From assembly GCF_029227915.1 (NCBI RefSeq), contig NC_079880.1, forward strand, positions 7,318,001-7,382,000: DNA of 64,000 bases, in the 5' to 3' direction. The DNA comes from Hydractinia symbiolongicarpus (lineage: Eukaryota; Cnidaria; Hydrozoa; Anthoathecata; Hydractiniidae). The notes beneath the pieces are model-generated. The model ran no database searches. It had not been told where the DNA came from and saw only the letters and a list, made by a program, of their open reading frames with translations. Of the stretch, positions 12,101 to 23,386 are shown piece after piece. The translations under genes and the position numbers were made by a program. Position 1 is the stretch's first letter. Each line of letters starts with the position of its first letter.

Positions 12101-12752
12101 CAATCATGTCAAACTAAGAAGAATGTTATTTTTTGGAATCCAATTGTCTCACTTATAACATTTATAAGGTCACAGTCCAAAATCAGTTCAATTAAGTGCC
12201 ACAGTCAATCGTTTCACTGTTAAATGCAATGCAACCTAGTAATGTGAGAAAAATATCGCTAAATACATGTTGGCACGAATATGTGACGCAACCGTTGTAA
12301 CTGAAGCGGATTAATACCGTTAGAAAGTCAATGAAATGTAGTTTGTGAAACTGTCGCAATTTCTTCACCGCGCAATAACGGCTAGGATTGGTCCCACAGT
12401 AAAAATGACTTATTTATCTAAATTTTTAAATGAAGCGCTACCACAGCGCCCAGTGTAATCGCTGAGTTGCGGCAATCATGTCAAATTAAGAAGAATGTTA
12501 TTTCTTGGAGTCCAATGGTCTCATTTATCACATTTATCAGGTCACAGTCCAAAGTTAGTTCAATTAAGTCCCACAGTCAATCGTTGCATAGTTAAAAGCG
12601 ATGAAATCTAGTAACATCAGAGAAATATCGCTAAATACATGTTGGTACGAATATGTGACCCAACCATTGTAACTCAAACGGACTGACACTGTTAGAAAGT
12701 CAGTGAAATGTAGCATTTGAAACTGTCTCTATTTCTTCAGCGCACGCTAACG
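3140..12752 (+). repeat. ~3145-bp higher-order repeat, three copies
   Basis: Starts are 3140, 3515, 3886, 4258, 4629, 5000, (junction 5174), 5541, 5913, then 6285, 6660, 7031, 7403, 7778, 8149, (8323), 8690, 9063, then 9435, 9808, 10180, 10553, 10926, 11297, (11471, 11641), 12008, 12381. Each copy begins with the GGATTCCTCCAACAG variant and contains eight full monomers plus a 170-bp unit. Copy lengths are 3145, 3150 and 3318 bp; the third is longer by one extra 170-bp unit. In copy 1 the monomer entering 5541 carries a swapped segment (about 5430-5700), and in copy 3 the stretch around 9540-10550 is replaced by monomers of the 913-bp type. These are local exchanges inside an otherwise conserved order. 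Confidence 0.9.
11301..11640 (+). repeat. Two 170-bp units back to back
   Basis: GGATTGG words at 11301, 11471 and 11641 are exactly 170 bp apart, and a full 371-bp monomer follows the last. This is the only place in the window where the truncated unit is tandemly repeated. The two units are different variants: the first has GAGTGTTGTTAATCATG, the second GAGTTTCGGCAATCATG. They were therefore brought together by exchange between different copies and not by simple slippage of one. Confidence 0.93.
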
Positions 12753-15700
12753 GCTAGGATTCCTCCAACAGTTAAAAAGTGACTTTTTCATCTTAATTTT
12801 CAAATGAAGCGCTACCACATCGCCCATTGTAATCGCTGAGTTGCGGCAATCATGTCAAATTAAGAAGAATGTTATTTGTTAGAGTCCAATTGTCTCACTT
12901 ATAACATTTTTTAACGTCACAGTCCAAAATCAGTTCAATTATGTGCCACAATCAATCGTTTCACTGGTAAAAGCGATGCAACCTAATAATATGAGAAAAA
13001 TATCGCTAAATACATGATGGTACGAATATGTGACGCAACCGTTGTAACTGAAGCGGATTGATACCCTTAGAAAGTCAATGAAATGTAGTTTTTGAATCTG
13101 TCTCTATTTCTTCTGCGCGTCCTAACGCCTACGATTGGTCCCACAGCACAAAATGACTTACTTGTCTACATTTTGAATAAAGCGCTACCCCAGCGCCCAG
13201 TGTAATCGCTGAGTTCTGGCAATCATGTCAAATTAAGAAGAATGTTATTTCTTGGAGTCCAATTGTCTCACTTATCACATTTTTAAGGTCATAGTCCAAA
13301 ATCAGTTCAATTAAGTACCAAAGTCAATCGTTTCACTGTTGAAAGCGATACAACTTAGTAATATCGGAAAAAATCCCTAAATACATGTTGGTACGAATGT
13401 GTGACGCAACTGTTGTAGTTGAAACGGACTGATACCGTTAGAAAGTCAATAAAATGTAGTATTTGAAACTGTCTTGATTTCTTCAGCGCGAGCTAAGGGC
13501 TAGGATTGGTCCCACAGTAAAAATTGACTTATTTATCTAAATTTTTAAATGAAGCGCTACCACAGCGCCCAGTATAATCGCTGAGTTTCGGCAATCATGT
13601 CAAACTAAGAAGAATGTTATTTCTTGGAATCCAATTGTCTCACTTATAACATTTATAAGGTCAAAGTCCAAAATCAGTTCAAATAAGTGCCACAGTCAAT
13701 CGTTTCACTTTTAAATGGGATGCAACCTAGTAATGTGAGAAAAATATCGCTAAATACATGTTGGTACGAATATGTGACGCAACCGTTGTAACTGAAGCGG
13801 ATTAATACCGTTAGAAAGTCAATGAAACATAGTTTGTGAAACTGTCGCAATTTCTTCACCGCGCGAAAACGGCTAGGATTGGTCCAAGCAAAAATGACTT
13901 ATTTATCTAAATTTTTAAATGAAGTGCTACCACAGCGCCCAGTGTAATCGCTGAGTTCCGGCAATCACGTCAAATTAAGAAGAATGTTATTTCTTGGAGT
14001 CCAATGGTCTCATTTATCACATTTATCAGATCACAGTCCAAAGTTAGTTCAATTAAGGCCCACAGTCCATCGTTTCATTGTTAAATGCGATGCAACCTAG
14101 TAATATTAGAAAAATATCGCTCAATACATGTTGGTATGAATATGTGACGCAATCGTGGTAACTCAAACTGACTAACACCCTTAGAAAGTCAATGAAATGT
14201 ACTTTTTGAAACTGTCGTTAATTCTTCAGCGCGTGATAACGGCTAGGATTGGTCCCACAGTAAAAAATGACTTATTAATCTAAATTTTTAAATGAAGTTC
14301 TACTACAGCGCCCAGTATTATCGCTGAGTGTCGGCAATCATGTCAAATTAAGAAGAAAGTTATTTCTTGGAATCCAATTGTCTCACTTATAACATTTATA
14401 AGGTCACAGTCCAAAATCAGTTCAATTAAGTGCCACAGTCAATCGTTTCACTGTTAAAAGCGATGCAACCTAGTAATAACAGATAAATATCGCTAAATAC
14501 ATGTTGGTACGAATATGTGACCCAACCATTGTAACTCAAACGGACTGACACTGTTAGAAAGTCAGTGAAATGTAGCATTTGAAACTGTCTCTATTTCTTC
14601 AGCGCACGCTAACGGCTAGGATTCTTCCAACAGTTAAAAAGTGACTTTTTCATCTTAATTTTCAAATGAAGCGCTACCACATCGCCCATTGTAATCGCTG
14701 AGTTGCGGCAATCATGTCAAATTAAGAAGAATGTTATTTGTTAGAGTCCAATTGTCTCACTTATAACATTTTTTAACGTCACAGTCCAAAATCAGTTCAA
14801 TTATGTGCCACAATCAATCGTTTCACTGGTAAAAGCGATGCAACCTAATAATATGAGAAAATTATCGCTAAATACATGATGGTACGAATATGTGACGCAA
14901 CCGTTGTAACTGAAGCGGATTGATACCCTTAGAAAGTCAATGAAATGTAGTTTTTGAATCTGTCTCTATTTCTTCTGCGCGTCCTAACGCCTACGATTGG
15001 TCCCACAGCACAAAATGACTTACTTGTCTACATTTTGAATAAAGCGCTACCCCAGCGCCCAGTGTAATCGCTGAGTTCTGGCAATCATGTCAAATTAAGA
15101 AGAATGTTATTTCTTGGAGTCCAATTGTCTCAATTATCACATTTTTAAGGTCATAGTCCAAAATCAGTTCAATTAAGTACCAAAGTCAATCGTTTCACTG
15201 TTGAAAGCGATACAACTTAGTAATATCGGAAAAAATCCCTAAATACATGTTGGTACGAATGTGTAACGCAACTGTTGTAGTTGAAACGGACTGATACCGT
15301 TAGAAAGTCAATAAAATGTAGTATTTGAAACTGTCTTGATTTCTTCAGCGCGAGCTAAGGGCTAGGATTGGTCCCACAGTAAAAATTGACTTATTTATCT
15401 AAATTTTTAAATGAAGCGCTACCACAGCGCCCAGTATAATCGCTGAGTTTCGGCAATCATGTCAAACTAAGAAGAATGTTATTTCTTGGAATCCAATTGT
15501 CTCACTTATAACATTTATAAGGTCAAAGTCCAAAATCAGTTCAAATAAGTGCCACAGTCAATCGTTTCACTTTTAAATGGGATGCAACCTAGTAATGTGA
15601 GAAAAATATCGCTAAATACATGTTGGTACGAATATGTGACGCAACCGTTGTAACTGAAGCGGATTAATACCGTTAGAAAGTCAATGAAACATAGTTTTTG

Positions 15701-16476
15701 AAACTGTCGCAATTTCTTCACCGCGCGAAAACGGCTAGGATTGGTCCCAGCAAAAATGACTTATTTATCTAAATTTTTAAATGAAGTGCTACCACAGCGC
15801 CCAGTGTAATCGCTGAGTTCCGGCAATCACGTCAAATTAAGAAGAATGTTATTTCTTGGAGTCCAATGGTCTCATTTATCACATTTATCAGATCACAGTC
15901 CAAAGTTAGTTCAATTAAGGCCCACAGTCCATCGTTTCATTGTTAAATGCGATGCAACCTAGTAATATTAGAAAAATATCGCTCAATACATGTTGGTATG
16001 AATATGTGACGCAATCGTGGTAACTCAAACTGACTAACACCCTTAGAAAGTCAATGAAATGTACTTTTTGAAACTGTCGTTAATTCTTCAGCGCGTGATA
16101 ACGGCTAGGATTGGTCCCACAGTAAAAAATGACTTATTAATCTAAATTTTTAAATGAAGTTCTACTACAGCGCCCAGTATTATCGCTGAGTGTCGGCAAT
16201 CATGTCAAATTAAGAAGAAAGTTATTTCTTGGAATCCAATTGTCTCACTTATAACATTTATAAGGTCACAGTCCAAAATCAGTTCAATTAAGTGCCACAG
16301 TCAATCGTTTCACTGTTAAAAGCGATGCAACCTAGTAATAACAGATAAATATCGCTAAATACATGTTGGTACGAATAAGTGACGCAACCGTTGTAACTGA
16401 AGCGGATTGATACCGTTACAAAGTCAATGAAATGTAGTATTTAAAAGTGTCGCTATTTCTTCGGCGCGCGATAACG
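12753..16476 (+). repeat. 1862-bp pentamer duplication, two copies
   Basis: Monomers 12753, 13128, 13499, 13872 and 14242 are repeated as 14615, 14990, 15361, 15734 and 16104, every pair offset by 1862 bp. The copies share private changes, such as GCGCGAAAACGGCTAGG at the start of the fourth monomer and the GAAGTTCTACTACAGCG variant in the fifth. Homology extends left of 12753 and breaks near 14511 and 16373, where copy 1 continues with GTGACCCAACCATTG and copy 2 with GTGACGCAACCG. That places the exchange point in the conserved ACATGTTGGTACGAAT segment. Confidence 0.93.
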
Positions 16477-17221
16477 GCTAGGATTGGTCCCACAGTAAAA
16501 ATGACTTTTTTATCTAAATTTTTAAATGAAGCGCTACCACAGCGCCCAGTGTAATCGCTGAGTTCCGGCAATCACGTCACATTAAGAAGAATGTTATTTC
16601 TTGGAGTCCAATGGTCTCATTTATCACATTTATCAGGTCACAGCTTAAAGTTAGTTCAATTAAGGCCCACAGTCCATCGTTTCATTGTTAAAAGCGATGC
16701 AACCTAGTAATATCAGAACAATATCGCTATATACATGTTGGTACGAATATGTGACCCAATCGTTGTAACTCAAACGGACTGACACCCTTAGAAAGTCAAT
16801 GAAATGTACTTTTTGAAACTGTCGCTAATTCTTCAGCGCGTGATAACGGCTAGGATTGGTCCCACAGTAAAAAATGACTTATTAGTCTAAATTTTTAAAT
16901 GAAGTGCTACTACAGCGCCCAGTATGATCGCTGAGTGTCGGCAATCATGTCAAATTTAGAAGAAAGTTATTTTTTGGAATCCAATTGTCTCACTTATAAC
17001 AATTATAAGGTCACAGTCCAAAATCAGTTCCATTATGTGCCACAATCAATCGTTTCACTGGTAAAAGCGATGCAACCTAGTAATATGAGAAAAATATCGC
17101 TAAATACATGTTGGTACGAATATGTGACGCAACCGTTGTAACTGAAGCGGATTGATACCCTTAGAAAGTCAATAAAATGTAGTATTTGAAACTGTCTCTA
17201 TTTCTTCAGCGCGCACTAAGG
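16477..17221 (+). repeat. Two monomers of mixed haplotype
   Basis: Monomers 16477 and 16849 link the pentamer block to the next one. The second has a single-copy AATTTAGAAGAAAG variant and switches at about 17030 to the CATTATGTGCCACAATCAATCG haplotype typical of 3140-12752. Confidence 0.85.
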
Positions 17222-18134
17222 GTTAGGATTGGTCCGACAGTAAAAATTGACTTACTTATCTAAATTTTTAAATGAAGCGCTACCACAGCGCCCAGTGGTA
17301 ATGCTCTGTTCCAGCAATCATGCCAAATTAAGAAGAATGTTATTTCTTGGAGTCCAATTGTCTCATTTATCACATTTATAAGTTCATAGTCCAAAATCAG
17401 TTCAATTAAGTCCCACAGTCTATCGTTTCACTGTTAAAAGCAATACAACTTAGTAATCTCGGAAAAAATCACTAAATACATATTGGTACGAATATGTGAC
17501 GCAACTGTTGCAGTTGAAACGGACTGATACTGTTAGAAAGTCAATAAAATGTAGTATTTGAAACTGTCTCTATTTCTTCAGCGCGCGCTAAGGGTTAGGA
17601 TTGGTCCCACAGTAAAAATTGACTTACTTATCTACATTTTTAAATGAAGCGCTACCACAGCGCCCAGTATTATCGCTGAGTGTCGGCAATCATGTCAAAT
17701 TAAGAAGAATGTTATTTCTTGGAATCCAATTGTCTCACTTATAACTTTTATAAGGTCACAGTCCAAAGGATTGGTCCCAAAGTAAAAATGACTTATTTAT
17801 CTAAATGTTTAAATGAAGCGCTACCACAGCGCCCTGTGTAATCGCTGAGTTCCGACAATCGCGTCAAATTAAGAAGAATGTTATTTCTTGGAGCCCAATT
17901 TTTTCACTTATCACATTTATAAGGTCATAGTCCAAAATCAGTTCAATTAAGTCCCACAGTCAATCGTTTCACTGTTAAAAGCGATACAACTTAGTAATAT
18001 CGGAAAAAATCTCTAATTACATGTTGGTACGAATGTGTTACGCAACTGTTGTAGTTAAAACGGACTGACACCGTTAGAAAGTCAATAAAATGTACTATTT
18101 GAAACTGTCTTGATTTCTTCAGCGCGCGCTAAGG
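17222..18134 (+). repeat. Extra copy of the 913-bp higher-order repeat
   Basis: Monomers start at 17222 and 17594, with a 170-bp junction at 17768 and the next start at 18135. The spacing (372 + 541 = 913 bp) and the 3' haplotype ending in CTTGATTTCTTCAGCG match the repeat at 400-3139, some 15 kb away. The monomers at 17222 and 18135 also share the rare CAGTGGTAATGCTCTG change, seen again only at about 54323 and 57305. Confidence 0.88.
17598..17767 (+). repeat. 170-bp truncated monomer
   Basis: A copy of the CCAAAGGATTGG junction class (junction at 17768). It lies inside the isolated 913-bp unit and has a unique AACTTTTATAAGG change in the dyad region. Confidence 0.92.
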
Positions 18135-20171
18135 GCTAGGATTGGTCCCACAGTAAAAATTGACTTATTTATCTAAATTTTTAAATGAAGCGCTACCACA
18201 GCGCCCAGTGGTAATGCTCTGTTCCAGCAATCATGCCAAATTAAGAAGAATGTGATTTCTTGGAGTCCAATTGTCTCATTTATCACATTTATAAGTTCAA
18301 AGTCCAAAATCAGTTCAATTAAGTCCCACAGTCAATCGTTGCATAGTTAAAGGCGATGCATCCTAGTAATATCATAAAAATATCGCTAAATACATGTTGG
18401 TACGAATATGTGGCCCAATAGTTGTAACTCAAACGGACTGACACCCTTAGAAAGTCAATGAAATGTACTTTTTGAAACTGTCGCTAATTCTTCAGCGCGT
18501 AATAACGGCTAGGATTGGTCCCACAGTAAAAAATGACTTAATAATCTAAATTTTTTAATGAAGTTCTACCCCAGCGCCCAGTGTAATCGCTGAGTTCCGG
18601 CAATCATGTCAAATTAAGAAGAATGTTATTTCTTGGAGTCCAATTGTCTCACTTATCACATTTATAAGGTCATAGTCCAAAATCAGTTCAATTAAGTCCC
18701 ACAGTCAATCGTTTCACTGTTAAAAGCTATGCAACCTAGTAATAACAGATAAATATCGCTAAATACATGTTGGTACGAATATGTGACGCAATCGTTGTAA
18801 CTGAAGCGGATTGATACCGTTACAAAGTCAATGAAATGTAGTTCTTAAAAGTGTCGCTATTTCTTCGGCGCACGATAACGGCTAGGATTGGTCCCACAGT
18901 AAAAATGACTTATTTATCTACATTTTTAAATGAAGCGCTACCACAGCACCCAGTGTAATCGCTGAGTTCCGGCAATCACGTCAAATTAAGAAGAATGTTA
19001 TTTCTTGGAGTCCAATTGTCTCATTTCTCACATTTATCAGGTCACAGTCCAAAGTTAGTTCAATTAAGTCCCACAGTCAATCGTTTCACTGTTAAAAGCG
19101 ATACAACCTAGTAATACTGGAAAGATATCACCAAATACATGTTGGTACGAATATGTGACTCACCTGTTGTAACGCAAACGGATTTATACTGTTAGAAAGT
19201 CAATGAAATTTAGTTTTTGAATCTGTTGCTATTTCTTCAGCGCGCGATAACGGCTACGATTGGTCCAACAGCACAAAATGACTTATTTGTCTACATTTTT
19301 GAATAAATCGCTACCCCAGAGCCCAGTGTAATCGCCGAGTTCCGGCAATCATGTCAAATTAAGAAGAATGTTATATCTTGGAGTCCAATTGTCTCACTTA
19401 TAACATTTATAACGTCACAGTCCAAAATAAGTTCAATTGTGTGCCACAATCAATCGCTTCACTGGTGAAAGCGATGCAACCTAGTAATATGAGAAAAATA
19501 TCGCTAAATACATGTTGGTACGAATGTGTGACGCAACCGTTGTAACTGAAGCGGATTGATAACCTTAGAAAGTCAATGAAATGTAGTTTTTGAATCTGGC
19601 TCTATTTCTTCTGCGCGTCCTAACGCCTATGATTGGTCCCACAGCACAAAATGACTTACTTGTCTACATTTTTGAATAAAGCGCAACCCCAGCGCCCAGT
19701 GTAATCGCTGAGTTCCGGCAATCATGTCAAATTAAGAAGAATGTTATTTCTTGGAGTCCAATTGTCTCACTTATCACATTTATAAGGTCAAAGTCCAAAA
19801 TCAGTTCAATTAAGTCCCACAGTCAATCGTTTCACTGTTAAAAGCGATACAACTTAGTAATCTCGGAAAAAATCACTAAATACACGTTGGTACGAATATG
19901 TGACGCAACTGTTGTGGTTGAAACGGACTGATACCGTTAGAAAGTCAATAAAATGTAGTATTTGAAACTGTCTCTATTTCTTCAGCGCGCGCTAAGGGCT
20001 AGAATTGGTCCCACAGTAAAAATTGATTTATTTATCTAAATTTTTAAATGAAGCGCTACCACAGCGCCCAGTATTATGGCTGAGTGTCGGCAATCATGTC
20101 AAATTAAGAAGAATGTCATTTCTTGGAATCCAATTGTCTCACTTATAACATTTATAAGGTCACAGTCCAAA
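18135..20171 (+). repeat. Block matching 57234-59270 at an offset of 39099 bp
   Basis: Monomers 18135, 18508, 18881, 19253, 19626 and 19998 and the 170-bp junction at 20172 have counterparts at 57234, 57607, 57980, 58352, 58725, 59097 and 59271. The offset is exactly 39099 bp throughout. Shared rare variants include GGTAATGCTCTGTTCC, GAAGTTCTACCCCAGCG and GCGCGTCCTAACGCCTATG. The same set up to 19626 also occurs at 54252-55742. Confidence 0.88.
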
Positions 20172-21725
20172 GGATTGGTACCAAAGTAAAAATGACTTAT
20201 TTATCTAAATTTTTAAATGAAGCGCTACCACAGCGCCCAGTGCAATCGCTGAGTTCCGGCAATCACGTCAAATTAAAAAGAAAGTTAATTCTTGGAGTCC
20301 AATTGTCTCATTTCTCACATTTATCAGGTCACAGTCCAAAGTTAGTTCAATTAAGTCCCACAGTCAATCGTTTCACTGTCAAAAGCGATACAACCTAGTA
20401 ATACCGGAAAGATATCACCAAATACATGTTGGTACGAATATGTGACTCACCTGTTGTAACACAAACGGATTTATACTGTTAGAAAGTCAACGAAATTTAG
20501 TTTTTGAATCTGTTGCTATTTCTTCAGCGCGCGATAACGGCTACGATTGGTCCAACAGCACAAAATGACTTATTTGTCTACATTTTTGAATAAATCGCTA
20601 CCCCAGAGCCCAGTGTAATCGCTGAGTTCCGGCAATCATGTCAAATTAAGAAGAACGTTATTTCTTGGAATCCAATTGTCTCACTTATAACATTTATAAG
20701 GTTACAGTCCAAAATCAGTTCAATTAAGTGCCACAGTCAATCGTTTTACTGTTAAAAGCGATGCAACCTAGTAATATGAGAAAAATATCGCTAAATACAT
20801 GTTGGTACGAATATGTGACGCAACCGTTGTAACTGAAGCGGATTAATACCGTTAGAATGTCAATGAAATGTAGTTTTTGAAACTGTCGCAACTTCTTCAG
20901 CGCGCGATAAAGGCTAGGATTGGTCCGCCAGTACAAAATGACTTATTCATCTAAATTTTTAAATGAAGCGCTACCACAGCGCCCAGTGTAATCGCCGAGT
21001 TCCGGCAATCACGTGAAATTAAGAAGAATGTTATTTCTTGGAGCTTAATAGTCTCACTTATCACATTTATAAGGTAATAGTCCAAAATCAGTTCAATTAA
21101 GTCCCACAGTCAATAGTTTCACTGTTAAAAGCGATGCAACCTAGTAATAACAGATAAATATCGCTAAATACATGTTGGTACGAATATGTGACGCAACCGT
21201 TGTAACTGAAGCGGATTAATGCCGTTACAAAGTCAATGAAATGTAGTTCTTAAAAGTGTCGCTATTTCTTCGGCGCGCGATAACGGCTAGGATTGGTCCC
21301 ACATTAAAAATGACTTATTTATCTACATTTTTAAATGAAGCGCAACCACAGCTCCCAGTGTAATCGCTGAGTTCCGGCAATCACATCAAATTAAGAAGAA
21401 TGTTATTTCTTGGAGTCCAAATGTCTCATTTATCACATTTATCAGGTTACAGTCCAAAGTTAGTTCAATTAAGTCCCACAGTCAATCGTTGCATAGTTGA
21501 AAGCGATGAAATCTAGTAACATCAGAAAAATATCGCTAAATACATGTTGGTACGAATATGTGACCCAACCATTGTAACTCAAACGGACTGACACTGTTAG
21601 AAAGTCAGTGAAGTGTAGCATTTGAAACTTTCTCTGTTTCTTCAGCGCGCGCTAGCGGCTAGGATTCCTCCAACAGGTGAAAAGTGACTTTTTCATCTTA
21701 ATTTTCAATTGAAGCGCTACCACAG
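20065..21725 (+). repeat. 1661-bp unit, copy 1
   Basis: The copy spans the junction at 20172 and the monomers starting 20540, 20913, 21286 and 21658. It repeats almost base for base 1661 bp downstream. The most diagnostic monomer (20913) begins GGATTGGTCCGCCAGTAC, a variant found again only at 22574, 44497 and 60383. The left edge is approximate and lies in the CAGCGCCCAGTATTATGG segment. Confidence 0.92.
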
Positions 21726-23386
21726 CGCCCAGTATTATGGCTGAGTGTCGGCACTCATGTCAAATTAAGAAGAATGTCATTTCTTGGAATCCAATTGTCT
21801 CACTTATAACATTTATAAGGTCACAGTCCAAAGGATTGGCACCAAAGTAAAAATGACTTATTTATCTAAATTTTTAAATGAAGCGCTACCACAGCGCCCA
21901 GTGCAATCGCTGAGTTCCGGCAATCACGTCAAATTAAAAAGAAAGTTAATTCTTGGAGTCCAATTGTCTCATTTCTCACATTTATCAGGTCACAGTCCAA
22001 AGTTAGTTCAATTAAGTCCCACAGTCAATCGTTTCACTGTCAAAAGCGATACAACCTAGTAATACCGGAAAGATATCACCAAATACATGTTGGTACGAAT
22101 ATGTGACTCACCTGTTGTAACACAAACGGATTTATACTGTTAGAAAGTCAACGAAATTTAGTTTTTGAATCTGTTGCTATTTCTTCAGCGCGCGATAACG
22201 GCTACGATTGGTCCAACAGCACAAAATGACTTATTTGTCTACATTTTTGAATAAATCGCTACCCCAGAGCCCAGTGTAATCGCTGAGTTCCGGCAATCAT
22301 GTCAAATTAAGAAGAACGTTATTTCTTGGAATCCAATTGTCTCACTTATAACATTTATAAGGTTACAGTCCAAAATCAGTTCAATTAAGTGCCACAGTCA
22401 ATCGTTTTACTGTTAAAAGCGATGCAACCTAGTAATATGAGAAAAATATCGCTAAATACATGTTGGTACGAATATGTGACGCAACCGTTGTAACTGAAGC
22501 GGATTAATACCGTTAGAATGTCAATGAAATGTAGTTTTTGAAACTGTCGCAACTTCTTCAGCGCGCGATAAAGGCTAGGATTGGTCCGCCAGTACAAAAT
22601 GACTTATTCATCTAAATTTTTAAATGAAGCGCTACCACAGCGCCCAGTGTAATCGCCGAGTTCCGGCAATCACGTGAAATTAAGAAGAATGTTATTTCTT
22701 GGAGCTTAATAGTCTCACTTATCACATTTATAAGGTAATAGTCCAAAATCAGTTCAATTAAGTCCCACAGTCAATAGTTTCACTGTTAAAAGCGATGCAA
22801 CCTAGTAATAACAGATAAATATCGCTAAATACATGTTGGTACGAATATGTGACGCAACCGTTGTAACTGAAGCGGATTAATGCCGTTACAAAGTCAATGA
22901 AATGTAGTTCTTAAAAGTGTCGCTATTTCTTCGGCGCGCGATAACGGCTAGGATTGGTCCCACATTAAAAATGACTTATTTATCTACATTTTTAAATGAA
23001 GCGCAACCACAGCTCCCAGTGTAATCGCTGAGTTCCGGCAATCACATCAAATTAAGAAGAATGTTATTTCTTGGAGTCCAAATGTCTCATTTATCACATT
23101 TATCAGGTTACAGTCCAAAGTTAGTTCAATTAAGTCCCACAGTCAATCGTTGCATAGTTGAAAGCGATGAAATCTAGTAACATCAGAAAAATATCGCTAA
23201 ATACATGTTGGTACGAATATGTGACCCAACCATTGTAACTCAAACGGACTGACACTGTTAGAAAGTCAGTGAAGTGTAGCATTTGAAACTTTCTCTGTTT
23301 CTTCAGCGCGCGCTAGCGGCTAGGATTCCTCCAACAGGTGAAAAGTGACTTTTTCATCTTAATTTTCAATTGAAGCGCTACCACAG
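21726..23386 (+). repeat. 1661-bp unit, copy 2
   Basis: Junction 21833 and starts 22201, 22574, 22947 and 23319 each lie 1661 bp after the equivalent position in copy 1. Visible differences are very few, for example GGATTGGTACC in copy 1 against GGATTGGCACC here. Low divergence compared with neighbouring repeats suggests a recent event. Similarity ends near 23390-23430, where a different haplotype (GTTAAGAAGAATGTTATTTC, then GAGCCCAATAG) takes over. Confidence 0.92.

Noticed and set aside
13674-15721. Repeated 61-codon minus-strand frames 1862 bp apart, and similar 68-70-codon frames elsewhere (16935, 30779, 42298, 43404, 44308, 60194, 61897)
   Set aside because: All are chance frames in particular monomer haplotypes, so their similarity reflects DNA repetition and not protein conservation.
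17215-17235. GGGTTAGGATTGG resembling telomeric TTAGGG
   Set aside because: It is a single C-to-T change in the monomer boundary, seen at 17222 and 17594, with no tandem hexamers.
20123-22597. Identical 91-codon (+) and 70-codon (-) open frames 1661 bp apart
   Set aside because: They are duplicates created by the 1661-bp tandem duplication, with no coding signature. Other monomers have stops in the same frames.
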